Counted from the stretch's first letter, positions 34,635 through 43,897 are shown. The stretch: DNA of 64,000 nucleotides from Flavobacterium sp. (GCF_039595935.1 NZ_JBCNKR010000005.1:1-64000); one strand, 5' to 3'. Notes: generated by a model from the sequence alone, not told the origin. Program-made: numbers and translations.

Positions 34635-36704
34635 ATGATAAACCACTACTTTTCAAAACATTACAAAACCAAAATTTGCTTTATTATATTGATTTTCTTT
34701 TTTTCGATCAATATAAAAGCACAAACTTTTACAGATAGTAATTTACCAATTGTTGTTATTAATACGGATATTGATCCTAATACAAACCAGCCAATTGAAA
34801 TTCCGGATGATCCGAAAGTTTTGGCAACAATGAAAATCATTAAAAGACCAGACGGAAGCCGAAATTACTTAACAGATATTACCAATAGCACTTATCTAAA
34901 TTATGACGGCCGCATTGGCATTGAACTTCGAGGATCGACTTCGCAGTCACTTCCAAAAAAACCTTATGGTTTTACAACTTTAAAAGCCAACAATACCAGC
35001 AATAATAATGTAAGTTTATTGGGAATGCCTGTTGAAAATGACTGGATTTTAAATTCATTAGCTTTTGATCCGTCATGTATTCGTGATTATATATCGTATA
35101 ATTTATCCCGTCAAATTGGTGATTATGCTACCAGAACAGTGTATTGCGAAGTTGTAGTTAATAATGAATACAAAGGTTTGTACATTTTACAGGAAAAAAT
35201 AAAATCGAATGTAAACAGAGTAAACGTTATCAAAATGGCTGATACCGATAATACACTTCCAAATGTAAGCGGAGGATATATTACAAAAGCCGACAAAACA
35301 ACCGGAGGTGATCCTATTGCCTGGACAATGCCGTCTTACATTGGTTCTGTTGATTTTATTCATGAATTACCAAAACCGGAAAACGTTACCACACAGCAAA
35401 ACGATTATATAAAAAGTCAGTTTTTAAATCTTGAAACTACTTCAAACTCACACAATACAGATTTGGCATCGGGTTATTCATCTATTATTGATGTTCCTTC
35501 CTTTATAGATTATATGCTTTTGGCAGAATTGGCTTCAAATGTAGACAGTTATCAATTCAGTACTTATTTTCATAAAGACAAAGAAGGAAAACTTCGTGCA
35601 GGTCCTATCTGGGATTTTAACTTAGCTTATGGAAACGATTTATTTATGTGGGGTTATGACCGAAGTAAATACGATGTCTGGCAGTTTTCTAACGGAGATA
35701 ACGAAGGAGCTAAATTTTGGCAGGATTTGTTTAATGACACTACTTTTAAATGTTATTTTTCTAAAAGATGGAACGAACTTACGCAAACAGGTCAGCCTTT
35801 TAATTATAACAGTCTGGAGCAGTTTATAGACCAAACTGTAAATTATATCAGCGAAGCAAAAATTAGAGAAAATCAAAAATGGGGAACAATTCCAAATGAT
35901 GCTGTGGAAATTAACAATCTGAAATTGTTTTTATCGAATAGAATTGCATGGATAAACAGTCAGTTAGGAAGTTTCAGCGCCTGCAGCAATGTAGAAACAC
36001 CATCGCTGGTAATTACAAAAATAAATTATAATCCGGGCGTTTCAGCAAATTTTCCAACCAGCAACGATCTTGAATTCATAGAAATAAAAAATACCGGAAA
36101 CACAACCGCAAATCTAACCGGAGTTTATTTAAAAGAATTGGGACTTTCGTATCAATTTCCTGCCAATTCAACACTTGCGGCCAATCAAACTATTTATATT
36201 ACAAGCAATAAAACTACTTTTGAATCTAAATACGGCGTAACGGCTTTTGGGCAGTTTTCACGTAATTTATCCAATACATCACAAAAAATTGTTTTAGCCG
36301 ATGGATTTGGAAACACAATTGATACTGTTGAATATTCAAACGCAAATCCGTGGCCAAATGCTGATGGAAACGGAAGTTATCTGCAGCTTACCAGTACAGA
36401 ATTAGACAATGCATTAGCCTCAAGCTGGGCTGCCGTTTCTGACAATACTTTATCAGTAACAGAAAATCCTGAATTGCAAAGTGCGGTTTTATATCCAAAT
36501 CCGGTAAAAAATATTTTGACCATTCAGGCAGAAAAACCAATTTTAGGTTACAAAATATATGACGTTTCCGGGCATTTATTATATCAGTCTAAACAAGATT
36601 CAAATACTTTAAAAACAGATTGGAGTTTATATCCAAAAGGCATATATTTCATCTCTATTTCTAATGAAAATGGATCGAGTACTAAAAAAATCATCAAACA
36701 ATAA
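34635..36704 (+). CDS. CotH-type kinase-domain protein with lamin-tail and T9SS sorting domains
   Basis: From the ATG at 34635 the protein has 689 residues, with a signal peptide ending about residue 30 (FSINIKAQ). A CotH kinase-like domain (about 35-450) includes GIELRGSTSQSLPKKPY, YKGLYILQEKI and PIWDFNLAYG, the last matching the metal-binding region of CotH. A lamin-tail beta domain follows (about 455-590, LVITKINYNPG to IDTVEYSNANPWP). A T9SS type A sorting domain closes it (AVLYPNPVKNILTI, ending KKIIKQ). CotH proteins phosphorylate spore-coat proteins in Bacillus; the target here is unknown. Secretion by T9SS is expected. Confidence 0.9.
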   Translation: MINHYFSKHYKTKICFIILIFFFSINIKAQTFTDSNLPIVVINTDIDPNTNQPIEIPDDPKVLATMKIIKRPDGSRNYLTDITNSTYLNYDGRIGIELRGSTSQSLPKKPYGFTTLKANNTSNNNVSLLGMPVENDWILNSLAFDPSCIRDYISYNLSRQIGDYATRTVYCEVVVNNEYKGLYILQEKIKSNVNRVNVIKMADTDNTLPNVSGGYITKADKTTGGDPIAWTMPSYIGSVDFIHELPKPENVTTQQNDYIKSQFLNLETTSNSHNTDLASGYSSIIDVPSFIDYMLLAELASNVDSYQFSTYFHKDKEGKLRAGPIWDFNLAYGNDLFMWGYDRSKYDVWQFSNGDNEGAKFWQDLFNDTTFKCYFSKRWNELTQTGQPFNYNSLEQFIDQTVNYISEAKIRENQKWGTIPNDAVEINNLKLFLSNRIAWINSQLGSFSACSNVETPSLVITKINYNPGVSANFPTSNDLEFIEIKNTGNTTANLTGVYLKELGLSYQFPANSTLAANQTIYITSNKTTFESKYGVTAFGQFSRNLSNTSQKIVLADGFGNTIDTVEYSNANPWPNADGNGSYLQLTSTELDNALASSWAAVSDNTLSVTENPELQSAVLYPNPVKNILTIQAEKPILGYKIYDVSGHLLYQSKQDSNTLKTDWSLYPKGIYFISISNENGSSTKKIIKQ

Positions 36705-36720
36705 TTTGGACAGAAATTAA

Positions 36721-37683
36721 ATGTCACTTATAAGAAAAATAAGCAATACCCTTCAAACCGATAAAAATTCAGGATTTGGAACCAATGCCGGCAGTTACGG
36801 TGGAAGATTTGTAAACAAAAACGGAACTCCGAATATTGAAAAAAGAGGAATGAATATTCTTCGCAGAATCAGCTGGTATCATACCATGATTGATATGCCC
36901 AATTGGAAATTCATGCTCATTTTGTTTACTTTTTACATTGTAATCAATTTTATATTTGCCGTAATTTATTATGTAATAGGTATTGAACATCTTGACGGAA
37001 TTGCTCCTTCGGGAAGTATTTTAACACAATTTGGACAGGCTTATTTTTTTAGTGCACAAACGTTTACAACGGTTGGTTACGGACATATAAGTCCAACCGG
37101 ATTTTTAACAAGCGCCTTATCGGCCGCCGAAGCCTTAATTGGTTTATTGAGTTTTGCCATTGCAACAGGTTTATTTTTTGGAAGATTTAGCAAACCAACT
37201 GCCTTTTTAAAGTTTTCACATCATGCTTTAATTTCTCCTTACGGGGAAATTAAAGGTTTGATGTTACGCCTTGTTCCTTTTAAAAATACCAATTTTACCG
37301 ATGCCACAGCAAAAGTAACTTTAGGAATGAGCCTTGAAGAAAACGGCGAAAGAGTAAATAAGTTTTACAATTTAGAACTCGAGTTAGACCGTATAAATGC
37401 TCTTTCGTTGAGCTGGACATTAGTTCATCCCATAAACGAAAACAGTCCGTTATATAATTTTACCGAAGAAGATTTCAAAAAAACACATGGCGAAATTCTG
37501 GTTTTCATTACCACTTTTGATGATATGTTCAGTAATACCGTGGCCGCCAGAACTTCATACACATTTGACGAAATAATTTATGGCGCAAAATTTAAAACCA
37601 TGTACAACCGAAGCAAAGATGGTTCTAAAACTATTTTACATTTAGATAAATTAGATCAGTTTGATACTGTAAATTTCTCGTAA
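36721..37683 (+). CDS. Inward-rectifier (KirBac-type) potassium channel
   Basis: The 320-residue protein has two membrane helices (about 60-85 and 130-155) around a pore loop with the selectivity filter TFTTVGYGHISPTG. A C-terminal immunoglobulin-like Kir domain follows (about 165-310, with HHALISPYGEIKGLMLRLV). A slide-helix region, ISWYHTMIDMPNWKF, precedes helix 1. This is the standard prokaryotic Kir layout, which forms tetramers. It begins only 16 nt after the CotH-like gene, so it may be co-transcribed, though no functional link is obvious. Confidence 0.93.
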   Translation: MSLIRKISNTLQTDKNSGFGTNAGSYGGRFVNKNGTPNIEKRGMNILRRISWYHTMIDMPNWKFMLILFTFYIVINFIFAVIYYVIGIEHLDGIAPSGSILTQFGQAYFFSAQTFTTVGYGHISPTGFLTSALSAAEALIGLLSFAIATGLFFGRFSKPTAFLKFSHHALISPYGEIKGLMLRLVPFKNTNFTDATAKVTLGMSLEENGERVNKFYNLELELDRINALSLSWTLVHPINENSPLYNFTEEDFKKTHGEILVFITTFDDMFSNTVAARTSYTFDEIIYGAKFKTMYNRSKDGSKTILHLDKLDQFDTVNFS

Positions 37684-37755
37684 AGCATCATTTTTACGTA
37701 GTTTTACGGGTTTTTTGAGATTTTATTTTACTTTTGTTTACTTAATGGTATAGAA

Positions 37756-38655
37756 ATGGTAAACAACATAAAAACTGTTTTCAGTATAAAAGATCTCGAG
37801 AATTTATCCGGAATAAAAGCACACACGATTCGTATTTGGGAAAAAAGATATAATATTCTAGAACCAATGCGTACGGATACCAACATAAGGCTTTATAATC
37901 TCCAGAATCTCCAGAAACTTTTAAACATCACATTATTACACGAATACGGTTATAAAATTTCTAAAATCGCAACCTATCCAGAAGAAAAAATTCCACAGTT
38001 AGTACGTGAAATTATATCAAAGAAAAATTCTCAAAACTATGCCATAACTTCATTTAAAATGGCCATGATGAATTTTGATCAGGAACTGTTTTTCAACACT
38101 TTTGACTGGCTTATTTCTGAAAAAACATTTAAAGAAGTTTTCAAAGAACATTTTCTTCCCCTTCTGAAAGAATTAGGATTATTATGGCAGTCAGAAACGA
38201 TAACGCCGGCAAATGAACATTTTATGAGCCATTTGATTAAACAGAAAATCTTAATTTACACCGAAAGTCTTCAAATTCAGAAACCAACAAAAACAGACAG
38301 AATTTTTGTTCTTTCGCTTCCTTTAAATGAAATTCATCAAATAGGTTTGCTTTACCTTCAATATGAAATTTTATCTAAAGGCTACAAAACCATTTATTTA
38401 GGCGAAAGTATGCCAATCGAAAATCTGCAGGATTTAACCAAACATTTCGAAAATATCACTTTTGTATCTTTTATGACAATTCAGCCGGATCGTAATGTTA
38501 TCAACCAGTACGTCAAGTCAATGGGACAAAAATTACTCCAAAAAAACAACGAAATTTGGCTTATGGGTAAAATGGTAGAGCATATCGATAAAAAATCTTT
38601 ACCAGAAAGAATCCGCATTTTTGATTCGATGGAAGAAACAATGGAAACAATTTAA
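37756..38655 (+). CDS. CarH/LitR-like MerR regulator with B12-binding-type domain
   Basis: The 299-residue protein has an N-terminal MerR helix-turn-helix (FSIKDLENLSGIKAHTIRIW) and a helical-bundle plus Rossmann cobalamin-binding architecture. The CarH hallmark W-x9-E-H is present exactly (Trp144, Glu154, His155), and E-x-H-x-x-G supplies a candidate lower axial ligand (His194 in NEIHQIG). In CarH, adenosylcobalamin holds a DNA-bound tetramer in the dark and light breaks it, derepressing carotenoid genes. Location just upstream of crtI and crtB fits. A -7 element TACTTTTG lies at 37729-37736. Light response is inferred. Confidence 0.9.
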   Translation: MVNNIKTVFSIKDLENLSGIKAHTIRIWEKRYNILEPMRTDTNIRLYNLQNLQKLLNITLLHEYGYKISKIATYPEEKIPQLVREIISKKNSQNYAITSFKMAMMNFDQELFFNTFDWLISEKTFKEVFKEHFLPLLKELGLLWQSETITPANEHFMSHLIKQKILIYTESLQIQKPTKTDRIFVLSLPLNEIHQIGLLYLQYEILSKGYKTIYLGESMPIENLQDLTKHFENITFVSFMTIQPDRNVINQYVKSMGQKLLQKNNEIWLMGKMVEHIDKKSLPERIRIFDSMEETMETI

Positions 38656-38660
38656 ATATT

Positions 38661-38692
38661 TTGTTTAAAGTTTTTGTATATTTGTTAAACAA
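38661..38692 (+). promoter_or_regulatory. Candidate operator overlapping the crtI promoter
   Basis: TTGTTTAA (38661-38668) and TTAAACAA (38685-38692) form a perfect inverted repeat with a 16-nt spacer. The spacer contains the -7 element TATATTTG (38677-38684). The crtI ATG is the next base. The same arms and spacing recur at 45929-45960. Confidence 0.72.
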
Positions 38693-40159
38693 ATGACAAA
38701 GACAATAGCAATAATAGGTTCAGGCTTTTCATCGTTAGCCGCTTCATGTTACTTGGCTCAGCAAGGAAACAAGGTCACTATTTTTGAAAAAAATCAAACC
38801 ATTGGCGGTCGCGCCAGACAATTCAAAAAAGATGGTTTTACCTTCGATATGGGGCCAAGCTGGTACTGGATGCCCGATGTTTTTGAGCGTTTTTTTCAGG
38901 ATTTCAACAAAAAAACTTCTGATTATTATGAGCTTGTAAAACTGAATCCCGCTTATCGGGTTTATTTCGGTATAAATGATTTCATCAGCATTTTTGATAA
39001 TCTCGAAGAAATAAAAAATACATTTGAAGAAATTGAAAAAGGAAGCGGTCAAAAGCTGGAAACCTTTATCAACCAAGCCAAAAGCAATTATGATATTGCC
39101 ATAAAAGAATTGGTTTACCGCCCCGGAGTTTCTCCATTTGAATTAATTACCAAAGAAACTGCCCTAAAACTCAATCAGTTTTTAGGAAATGTCAGCGCAG
39201 ATATCCGCAGGAAATTCAAAAACAAAAAACTCATTCAGATTCTGGAATTTCCGGTTTTATTTCTTGGAGCAAAACCTGCTAAAACGCCATCATTTTATAA
39301 TTTTATGAATTATGCCGATTTCGGCCTCGGAACCTGGCATCCAAAAACAGGAATGTTTGACGTTATACGCGGAATCGAAAAATTGGCTTTAGAACTTGGC
39401 GTTACCATCAAAACCAATTCGCCAATTGAAAAAATAATCGTTGAAGACAAAACTGCAAAAGGAATTATAATTAATGGCGAAATTATAAAAGCCGATATTA
39501 TTTTAAGTGGAGCCGATTATCAACATACCGAAACTTTACTTGAAAAAGAGCATCGTACTTATTCTGATAAATATTGGGAAAGCCGAATTTTTGCTCCTTC
39601 TTCTCTCCTGTTTTTTATTGGTTTCAATAAAAAAATCGAAAACATTTCGCATCACGCTTTATTTTTTGATACCGATTTTAATCAGCACGCCGTTGATATT
39701 TATGATAATCCAAAATGGCCTGCAGAACCTTTATTCTATGCCAATTTTCCATCTAAAACAGATTTAACCGCTGCGCCGGAAGGAATGGAAACCGGTTTTT
39801 TCTTAATTCCGCTTGCACCCGGAATTGAAGATAATGAAGCACTTAGAGAAGCTTATTTCGAAAAGATAATCACTCGTTTTGAGCGACTTACACAACAAGA
39901 AATTAGAAATAACATTATATTTAAGGAATCGTTCTGTAAAAATGATTTTGTAGCAGATTACAATGCCTACAAAGGAAATGCTTACGGAATGGCCAACACA
40001 TTATTGCAAACGGCTTTTTTGCGGCCAAAACTAAAGAGCAAAAAAGTTCGTAACTTATATTTTACAGGACAATTAACTGTTCCCGGCCCGGGTGTTCCGC
40101 CTGCGTTAATTTCAGGAAAACTAGCCGCTGAATTAATTCAAAAATCTTTAAGATCTTAA
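38693..40159 (+). CDS. crtI: Phytoene desaturase
   Basis: CrtI is an FAD-dependent enzyme that introduces double bonds into phytoene, giving lycopene or a related product. The 488-residue protein begins with the dinucleotide-binding fold IAIIGSGFSSLAASCYLAQQ. It contains IGGRARQFKKDGFTFDMGPS, and the C-terminal FAD/carotenoid signature region NLYFTGQLTVPGPGVPPALISG. It starts directly after the regulator gene and an inverted-repeat operator, with almost no leader. It is followed 3 nt later by crtB. Confidence 0.95.
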   Translation: MTKTIAIIGSGFSSLAASCYLAQQGNKVTIFEKNQTIGGRARQFKKDGFTFDMGPSWYWMPDVFERFFQDFNKKTSDYYELVKLNPAYRVYFGINDFISIFDNLEEIKNTFEEIEKGSGQKLETFINQAKSNYDIAIKELVYRPGVSPFELITKETALKLNQFLGNVSADIRRKFKNKKLIQILEFPVLFLGAKPAKTPSFYNFMNYADFGLGTWHPKTGMFDVIRGIEKLALELGVTIKTNSPIEKIIVEDKTAKGIIINGEIIKADIILSGADYQHTETLLEKEHRTYSDKYWESRIFAPSSLLFFIGFNKKIENISHHALFFDTDFNQHAVDIYDNPKWPAEPLFYANFPSKTDLTAAPEGMETGFFLIPLAPGIEDNEALREAYFEKIITRFERLTQQEIRNNIIFKESFCKNDFVADYNAYKGNAYGMANTLLQTAFLRPKLKSKKVRNLYFTGQLTVPGPGVPPALISGKLAAELIQKSLRS

Positions 40160-40162
40160 AAA

Positions 40163-41002
40163 ATGAAATCACTATTCGACGCCGTTTCTTTCAAATGCAG
40201 TAAGCTGGTTACCAAAAACTACAGCTCTTCGTTTTCTATCGCTGTAAAAATGCTGTCACCAAGTATACGCGACGCTATTTACAGTATTTATGGTTTTGTT
40301 CGTTTTGCTGACGAAATCGTAGATTCATTTCACGATTATGAAAAAGAATATCTTATCGATGATTTCGAAAAAGAATATTACAAAGCAATGGAATTGGGAA
40401 TCAGCCTAAATCCTATTTTAAACTCTTTTCAGCATACCGTTAAAGAATATAATATTAGCGACGATCTTATTCAGGCTTTTTTAAGAAGCATGAAACTTGA
40501 TCTTATAAAATCTACTTACAGCACCCAAACAGAATATGCCGATTATATCTACGGTTCTGCCGATGTTGTGGGTTTAATGTGTCTAAAAGTTTTTGTTTCC
40601 GGAAAAGAACATAAATATGAACAGCTAAAAGACGAAGCCATGCGTTTAGGATCTGCTTTTCAGAAAGTTAATTTTCTGAGAGATTTAAAAGACGACAGTA
40701 CGATTTTAAACCGGGCATATTTTCCGGGAATTAATCTGGATAATTTCAATGAAGATTCTAAATCGCAAATCATTGAAGAAATTGAAGAAGATTTCAGAAT
40801 TGCGTATCAGGGAATTGTAAAATTACCAATCGAAGCTAAATTTGGAGTTTACACGGCTTATGTTTATTACAGAAAACTATTGAAAAAACTAAAAAATACA
40901 CCGTCTCACAAAATTGGAAATTCAAGGATACGGGTTTCGAATTATACAAAAGCCGGACTTTTAGCGCAGTCTTTTGTGACTTATAAATTGAAGCTGGTTT
41001 GA
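40163..41002 (+). CDS. crtB: Phytoene synthase
   Basis: CrtB condenses two geranylgeranyl diphosphates into phytoene, the first carotenoid-specific step. The 279-residue protein has both aspartate-rich motifs of the trans-isoprenyl synthase fold: ADEIVDSF (about 50-57) and NFLRDLKDD (about 171-179). It is tightly coupled to crtI (3-nt gap). Downstream lies a 106-bp repeat element before crtZ. Confidence 0.95.
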   Translation: MKSLFDAVSFKCSKLVTKNYSSSFSIAVKMLSPSIRDAIYSIYGFVRFADEIVDSFHDYEKEYLIDDFEKEYYKAMELGISLNPILNSFQHTVKEYNISDDLIQAFLRSMKLDLIKSTYSTQTEYADYIYGSADVVGLMCLKVFVSGKEHKYEQLKDEAMRLGSAFQKVNFLRDLKDDSTILNRAYFPGINLDNFNEDSKSQIIEEIEEDFRIAYQGIVKLPIEAKFGVYTAYVYYRKLLKKLKNTPSHKIGNSRIRVSNYTKAGLLAQSFVTYKLKLV

Positions 41003-41015
41003 TTGTACGTACAGT

Positions 41016-41121
41016 TTGTCATCCTGACGAAGGAAGGATCTTCGCAAGCAGCTCTACAATCTAAAGCGACAATCTTTGTCGAGTTTCTTGCGCAGATTTC
41101 TCCCTGCGGTCGAAATGACAA
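41016..41121. repeat. TTGTCAT...ATGACAA element, copy 1
   Basis: This 106-bp element starts TTGTCATCCTGACGAAGGAA and ends ATGACAA, so the termini are inverted 7-mers. Its relative at 43729-43832 lies in the opposite orientation. Confidence 0.8.
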
Positions 41122-41227
41122 GATTGGGGAAATTAAAAAACAAAAAAATCTTTAGAGTTAATCTTTTAGTATCTAAAGCAAAACTCAAAAGAAATAAAAT
41201 CATAATTTTAATAACAACATTTATAAA

Positions 41228-41668
41228 ATGATTTCTTTTTTAATCTTTTTAGGCGTTTTTCTGTTTATGGAATGTGTTACCTGGCTTACACACAAATATG
41301 TTATGCACGGTTTCATGTGGTATTTTCACGCCGATCATCATCAGCCAAAATACGAGCATACATTTGAGCGTAACGACATTTTCTTTGTCATTTTTGCCAT
41401 TCCGAGTATTCTCTTGTTTTATTTTGGTGTTCAGGGCGGATTCAATTATTTGTTTTTCATTGCCTGCGGCGTTACGCTTTATGGAGCCTGTTATTTTTTA
41501 ATTCATGATGTTTTGATTCATCAGCGTTTTAAATGGTTTAAAAACACTAAAAACAAATACTTAATCGGACTCAGAAAAGCCCATAAAATTCATCATAAAC
41601 ACCTCAACAAAGAAAAAGGAGAATGTTTTGGAATGTTGTTTGTGCCTTTAAAATATTATAAAATGTAA
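41228..41668 (+). CDS. crtZ: Beta-carotene hydroxylase
   Basis: CrtZ adds 3-hydroxyl groups to beta-ionone rings, converting beta-carotene to zeaxanthin, the usual yellow pigment of flavobacteria. The 146-residue membrane protein shows the histidine clusters of the di-iron hydroxylases in order: HKYVMH, HADHHQP, HDVLIHQRF and HKIHHKH. Three or four helices surround them. No lycopene cyclase gene is present between crtB and crtZ or elsewhere in the window, so the intermediate step must be encoded elsewhere. Confidence 0.93.
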   Translation: MISFLIFLGVFLFMECVTWLTHKYVMHGFMWYFHADHHQPKYEHTFERNDIFFVIFAIPSILLFYFGVQGGFNYLFFIACGVTLYGACYFLIHDVLIHQRFKWFKNTKNKYLIGLRKAHKIHHKHLNKEKGECFGMLFVPLKYYKM

Positions 41669-41709
41669 CTTTATAAGAAACATTTGCAACAATTGATATC
41701 GTAAAGAAG

Positions 41710-42219
41710 ATGAAATTATATAAAATAGCAACCGTTCAGTATGTAAATGCCAGCGTTGAAGACTGCTGGGATTTTTTCTCAAGTCCAAAAAATCTTCAGA
41801 CGATTACACTCGACAATATGAATTTTGAGATTAAAGATTTTGATGAAAAACGAATGTATCACGGACAAATTATAACGTATACTTTAAGACCGCTTTTGGG
41901 AATCAAGATTTCGTGGGTTACGGAAATAACGGCCTGCAAAGAAAATCAGTATTTTATAGATGTTCAGCGTTTTGGCCCTTATAAACTTTGGCACCACAAA
42001 CATTTTTTTGAGAGAACTCCAGACGGCGGAACTAAAATGACAGACATTGTACACTACGCTTTACCACTTGGAATCCTTGGACGTTTAATGAATAGATTGG
42101 TTGTAAAAAATAAACTGAAAACCATTTTTGATTTCCGTTACAACAAAATTGAAGAATTATTCAACTCCAAACCACAGCCTAAGATTATAAAAATCAACGC
42201 TGAGCAGAAAAGCATATAA
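41710..42219 (+). CDS. SRPBCC-family lipid-binding-like protein
   Basis: The 169-residue protein has the START/Bet v1-like pattern: a beta-strand ending YVNASVEDCWDFFSSPKNLQTIT at the N-terminus, central strands (GQIITYTLRPLLGIKISW) and a long C-terminal helix (GRLMNRLVVKNKLKTIFDFR). The fold makes a hydrophobic cavity for lipids or isoprenoids. Genes like this sit in carotenoid and light-response clusters in several bacteria. It starts 41 nt after crtZ and is probably co-transcribed. The ligand is unknown. Confidence 0.85.
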   Translation: MKLYKIATVQYVNASVEDCWDFFSSPKNLQTITLDNMNFEIKDFDEKRMYHGQIITYTLRPLLGIKISWVTEITACKENQYFIDVQRFGPYKLWHHKHFFERTPDGGTKMTDIVHYALPLGILGRLMNRLVVKNKLKTIFDFRYNKIEELFNSKPQPKIIKINAEQKSI

Positions 42220-42228
42220 ATTGTAAAA

Positions 42229-42365
42229 AGCCACAGATTTCACAGATTAACACAGATTTAATCCTTTAAATCATTCAATCTGTGGAAAAAAAACAAAATC
42301 TATGTTTCTATGTGTTTAAAAAACAGATTAAAAAATCCTTTAAAATCCTTTAATCTGTGGCAAAA
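42229..42365. repeat. GCCACAGATT repeat region, copy 2 (compound)
   Basis: GCCACAGATTTCACAGATT opens at 42229, and AATCTGTGG appears near 42277 and again at 42352-42361, followed by CAAAA. This looks like two nested or diverged copies of the hairpin seen at 18951-19017. Confidence 0.7.
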
Positions 42366-42379
42366 CAATAAACCTAACA

Positions 42380-43675
42380 ATGACAAAACAAAAAGTTTCC
42401 TTTTTCTGGTTTAGACGTGATTTGCGTTTAGAAGACAATACCGGATTATTTCACGCACTTCAATCTGATTTTCCGGTAATTCCTTTGTTTATTTTTGATG
42501 ATGATATTCTGGATCATCTTCCTAAAAACGATGCCAGAGTAAGTTTTATTTATGATTCGCTTCAAAAAATAAATATCGAATTAAATACTTTCGACTCTTC
42601 GATTTTAATCAAAAAAGGAAGAACTACAGACGTTTGGAAATCGCTTTTAGAAGAATTCGATATTCAAAAAATATTCTACAATAAAGATTACGAACCTTTT
42701 GCAATCAAACGTGATACCGAAATCAGTTCTGTATTAAAAGAAAACAATGTAGAATCTTTCTCTTTTAAAGATCACGTAATTTTCGAAGAAAAAGAAATCA
42801 CAAAAGCCGACGGAAGTCCATATACTGTTTATACTCCGTACAAAAATAAATGGCTTGAAAAATATCATCTTTCAGGATCGGCTCCAGAATATGATTCTGC
42901 AAAATTCAATTCTAATTTTGCAAAAAATCAATTTAAATTTCCTGATTTGGCAGAAATTGGTTTTGAAAGAAGCACTATAAAAGTACTTCCTCACAACTTG
43001 ACTCAAATTGTCAATTATAAAGAAACCCGTGATTTTCCTGCTTTAGACAGCACTTCTTACCTTTCTCCGCATTTACGTTTTGGAACGGTAAGTATTCGCA
43101 AACTCGTAAATTGGGCAAACAGAAAAAATCAGACTTTTTTAAGTGAATTGATTTGGAGAGAATTCTTTATTCAGATTCTATTTAGTTTTCCAAATTGCGT
43201 CAATCACAATTTTAAATCGGCTTACGACGGAATTCAATGGCGAAATAACGAAGATGATTTCAAACGTTGGTGTTCCGGAAACACAGGTTACCCAATGGTC
43301 GATGCCGGAATGCGCCAGCTTAACGAAACAGGTTACATGCACAATCGTGTTCGAATGGTTGTTGCTAGTTTTTTATGCAAACATTTATTGATTAACTGGC
43401 AATGGGGAGAAGTCTATTTTGCTGAAAAATTACTGGATTTTGAATTGGCGTCAAACGTAGGAAACTGGCAATGGGCTGCAGGAACTGGCTGTGATGCTGC
43501 GCCTTATTTTAGAGTTTTTAATCCTGAAATTCAGCAAAAGAAATTTGACGAAAAAGGCGAATACATTCGTAAATGGATTCCCGAATTTGATTTTGGCTAT
43601 GCAGAACCAATGGTCGATCACGCTTTTGCAAGAGATCGCGCGATTGCGACTTATAAAGCGGGGATAGTTAAATAA
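42380..43675 (+). CDS. phr: Deoxyribodipyrimidine photolyase (class I)
   Basis: This flavoenzyme repairs UV-induced pyrimidine dimers using blue light. The 431-residue protein begins with the antenna-binding Rossmann domain (VSFFWFRRDLRLEDNTGLFH) and ends with the FAD-binding helical domain: TGYPMVDAGMRQLNETGYMH, RMVVASFLCKHLLINWQWGE and NVGNWQWAAGTGCDAAPYFR. Those include the Trp residues used for photoreduction. The residues fit CPD photolyase rather than plant cryptochrome, but subtype cannot be proven by eye. Its place beside carotenoid genes and a CarH-like regulator supports light-controlled expression. Confidence 0.93.
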   Translation: MTKQKVSFFWFRRDLRLEDNTGLFHALQSDFPVIPLFIFDDDILDHLPKNDARVSFIYDSLQKINIELNTFDSSILIKKGRTTDVWKSLLEEFDIQKIFYNKDYEPFAIKRDTEISSVLKENNVESFSFKDHVIFEEKEITKADGSPYTVYTPYKNKWLEKYHLSGSAPEYDSAKFNSNFAKNQFKFPDLAEIGFERSTIKVLPHNLTQIVNYKETRDFPALDSTSYLSPHLRFGTVSIRKLVNWANRKNQTFLSELIWREFFIQILFSFPNCVNHNFKSAYDGIQWRNNEDDFKRWCSGNTGYPMVDAGMRQLNETGYMHNRVRMVVASFLCKHLLINWQWGEVYFAEKLLDFELASNVGNWQWAAGTGCDAAPYFRVFNPEIQQKKFDEKGEYIRKWIPEFDFGYAEPMVDHAFARDRAIATYKAGIVK

Positions 43676-43728
43676 AATTCCAATTTTTTTAAATTCCAAA
43701 TTCCAATATTTTAGCATTATCCACAATC

Positions 43729-43832
43729 TTGTCATTCCGAGGAACGAGGAATCTTCGCGAGAAATTCCGCAATCAAAATCGCCAATCTTTGTAGAGCTAC
43801 TTGCGAAGATCCTTCGTTCCTCAGGATGACAA
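43729..43832. repeat. TTGTCAT...ATGACAA element, copy 2 (inverted)
   Basis: This 104-bp element has the same inverted terminal 7-mers. Its minus strand begins TTGTCATCCTGAGGAACGAA, matching copy 1 at 41016, so the two copies flank crtZ-phr in opposite orientation. Confidence 0.8.
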
Positions 43833-43844
43833 ACTAAACAAAAA

Positions 43845-43877
43845 AACTTTGTCAAAGTTTGAAACTTTGACAAAGTT
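43845..43877. terminator. Perfect 16-bp palindrome between phr and the ABC1-kinase gene
   Basis: AACTTTGTCAAAGTTT (43845-43860), a single central G and its exact complement (43862-43877) lie between convergent genes. It could terminate both transcripts, though it lacks a clear T tail. Confidence 0.6.
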
Positions 43878-43897
43878 CTATACATAAAGTTGAGCCA

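Noticed and set aside
43451..43885. Minus-strand frame of 144 codons beyond phr
   Set aside because: It is antisense to the end of the photolyase gene and includes a non-coding repeat element and a palindrome.
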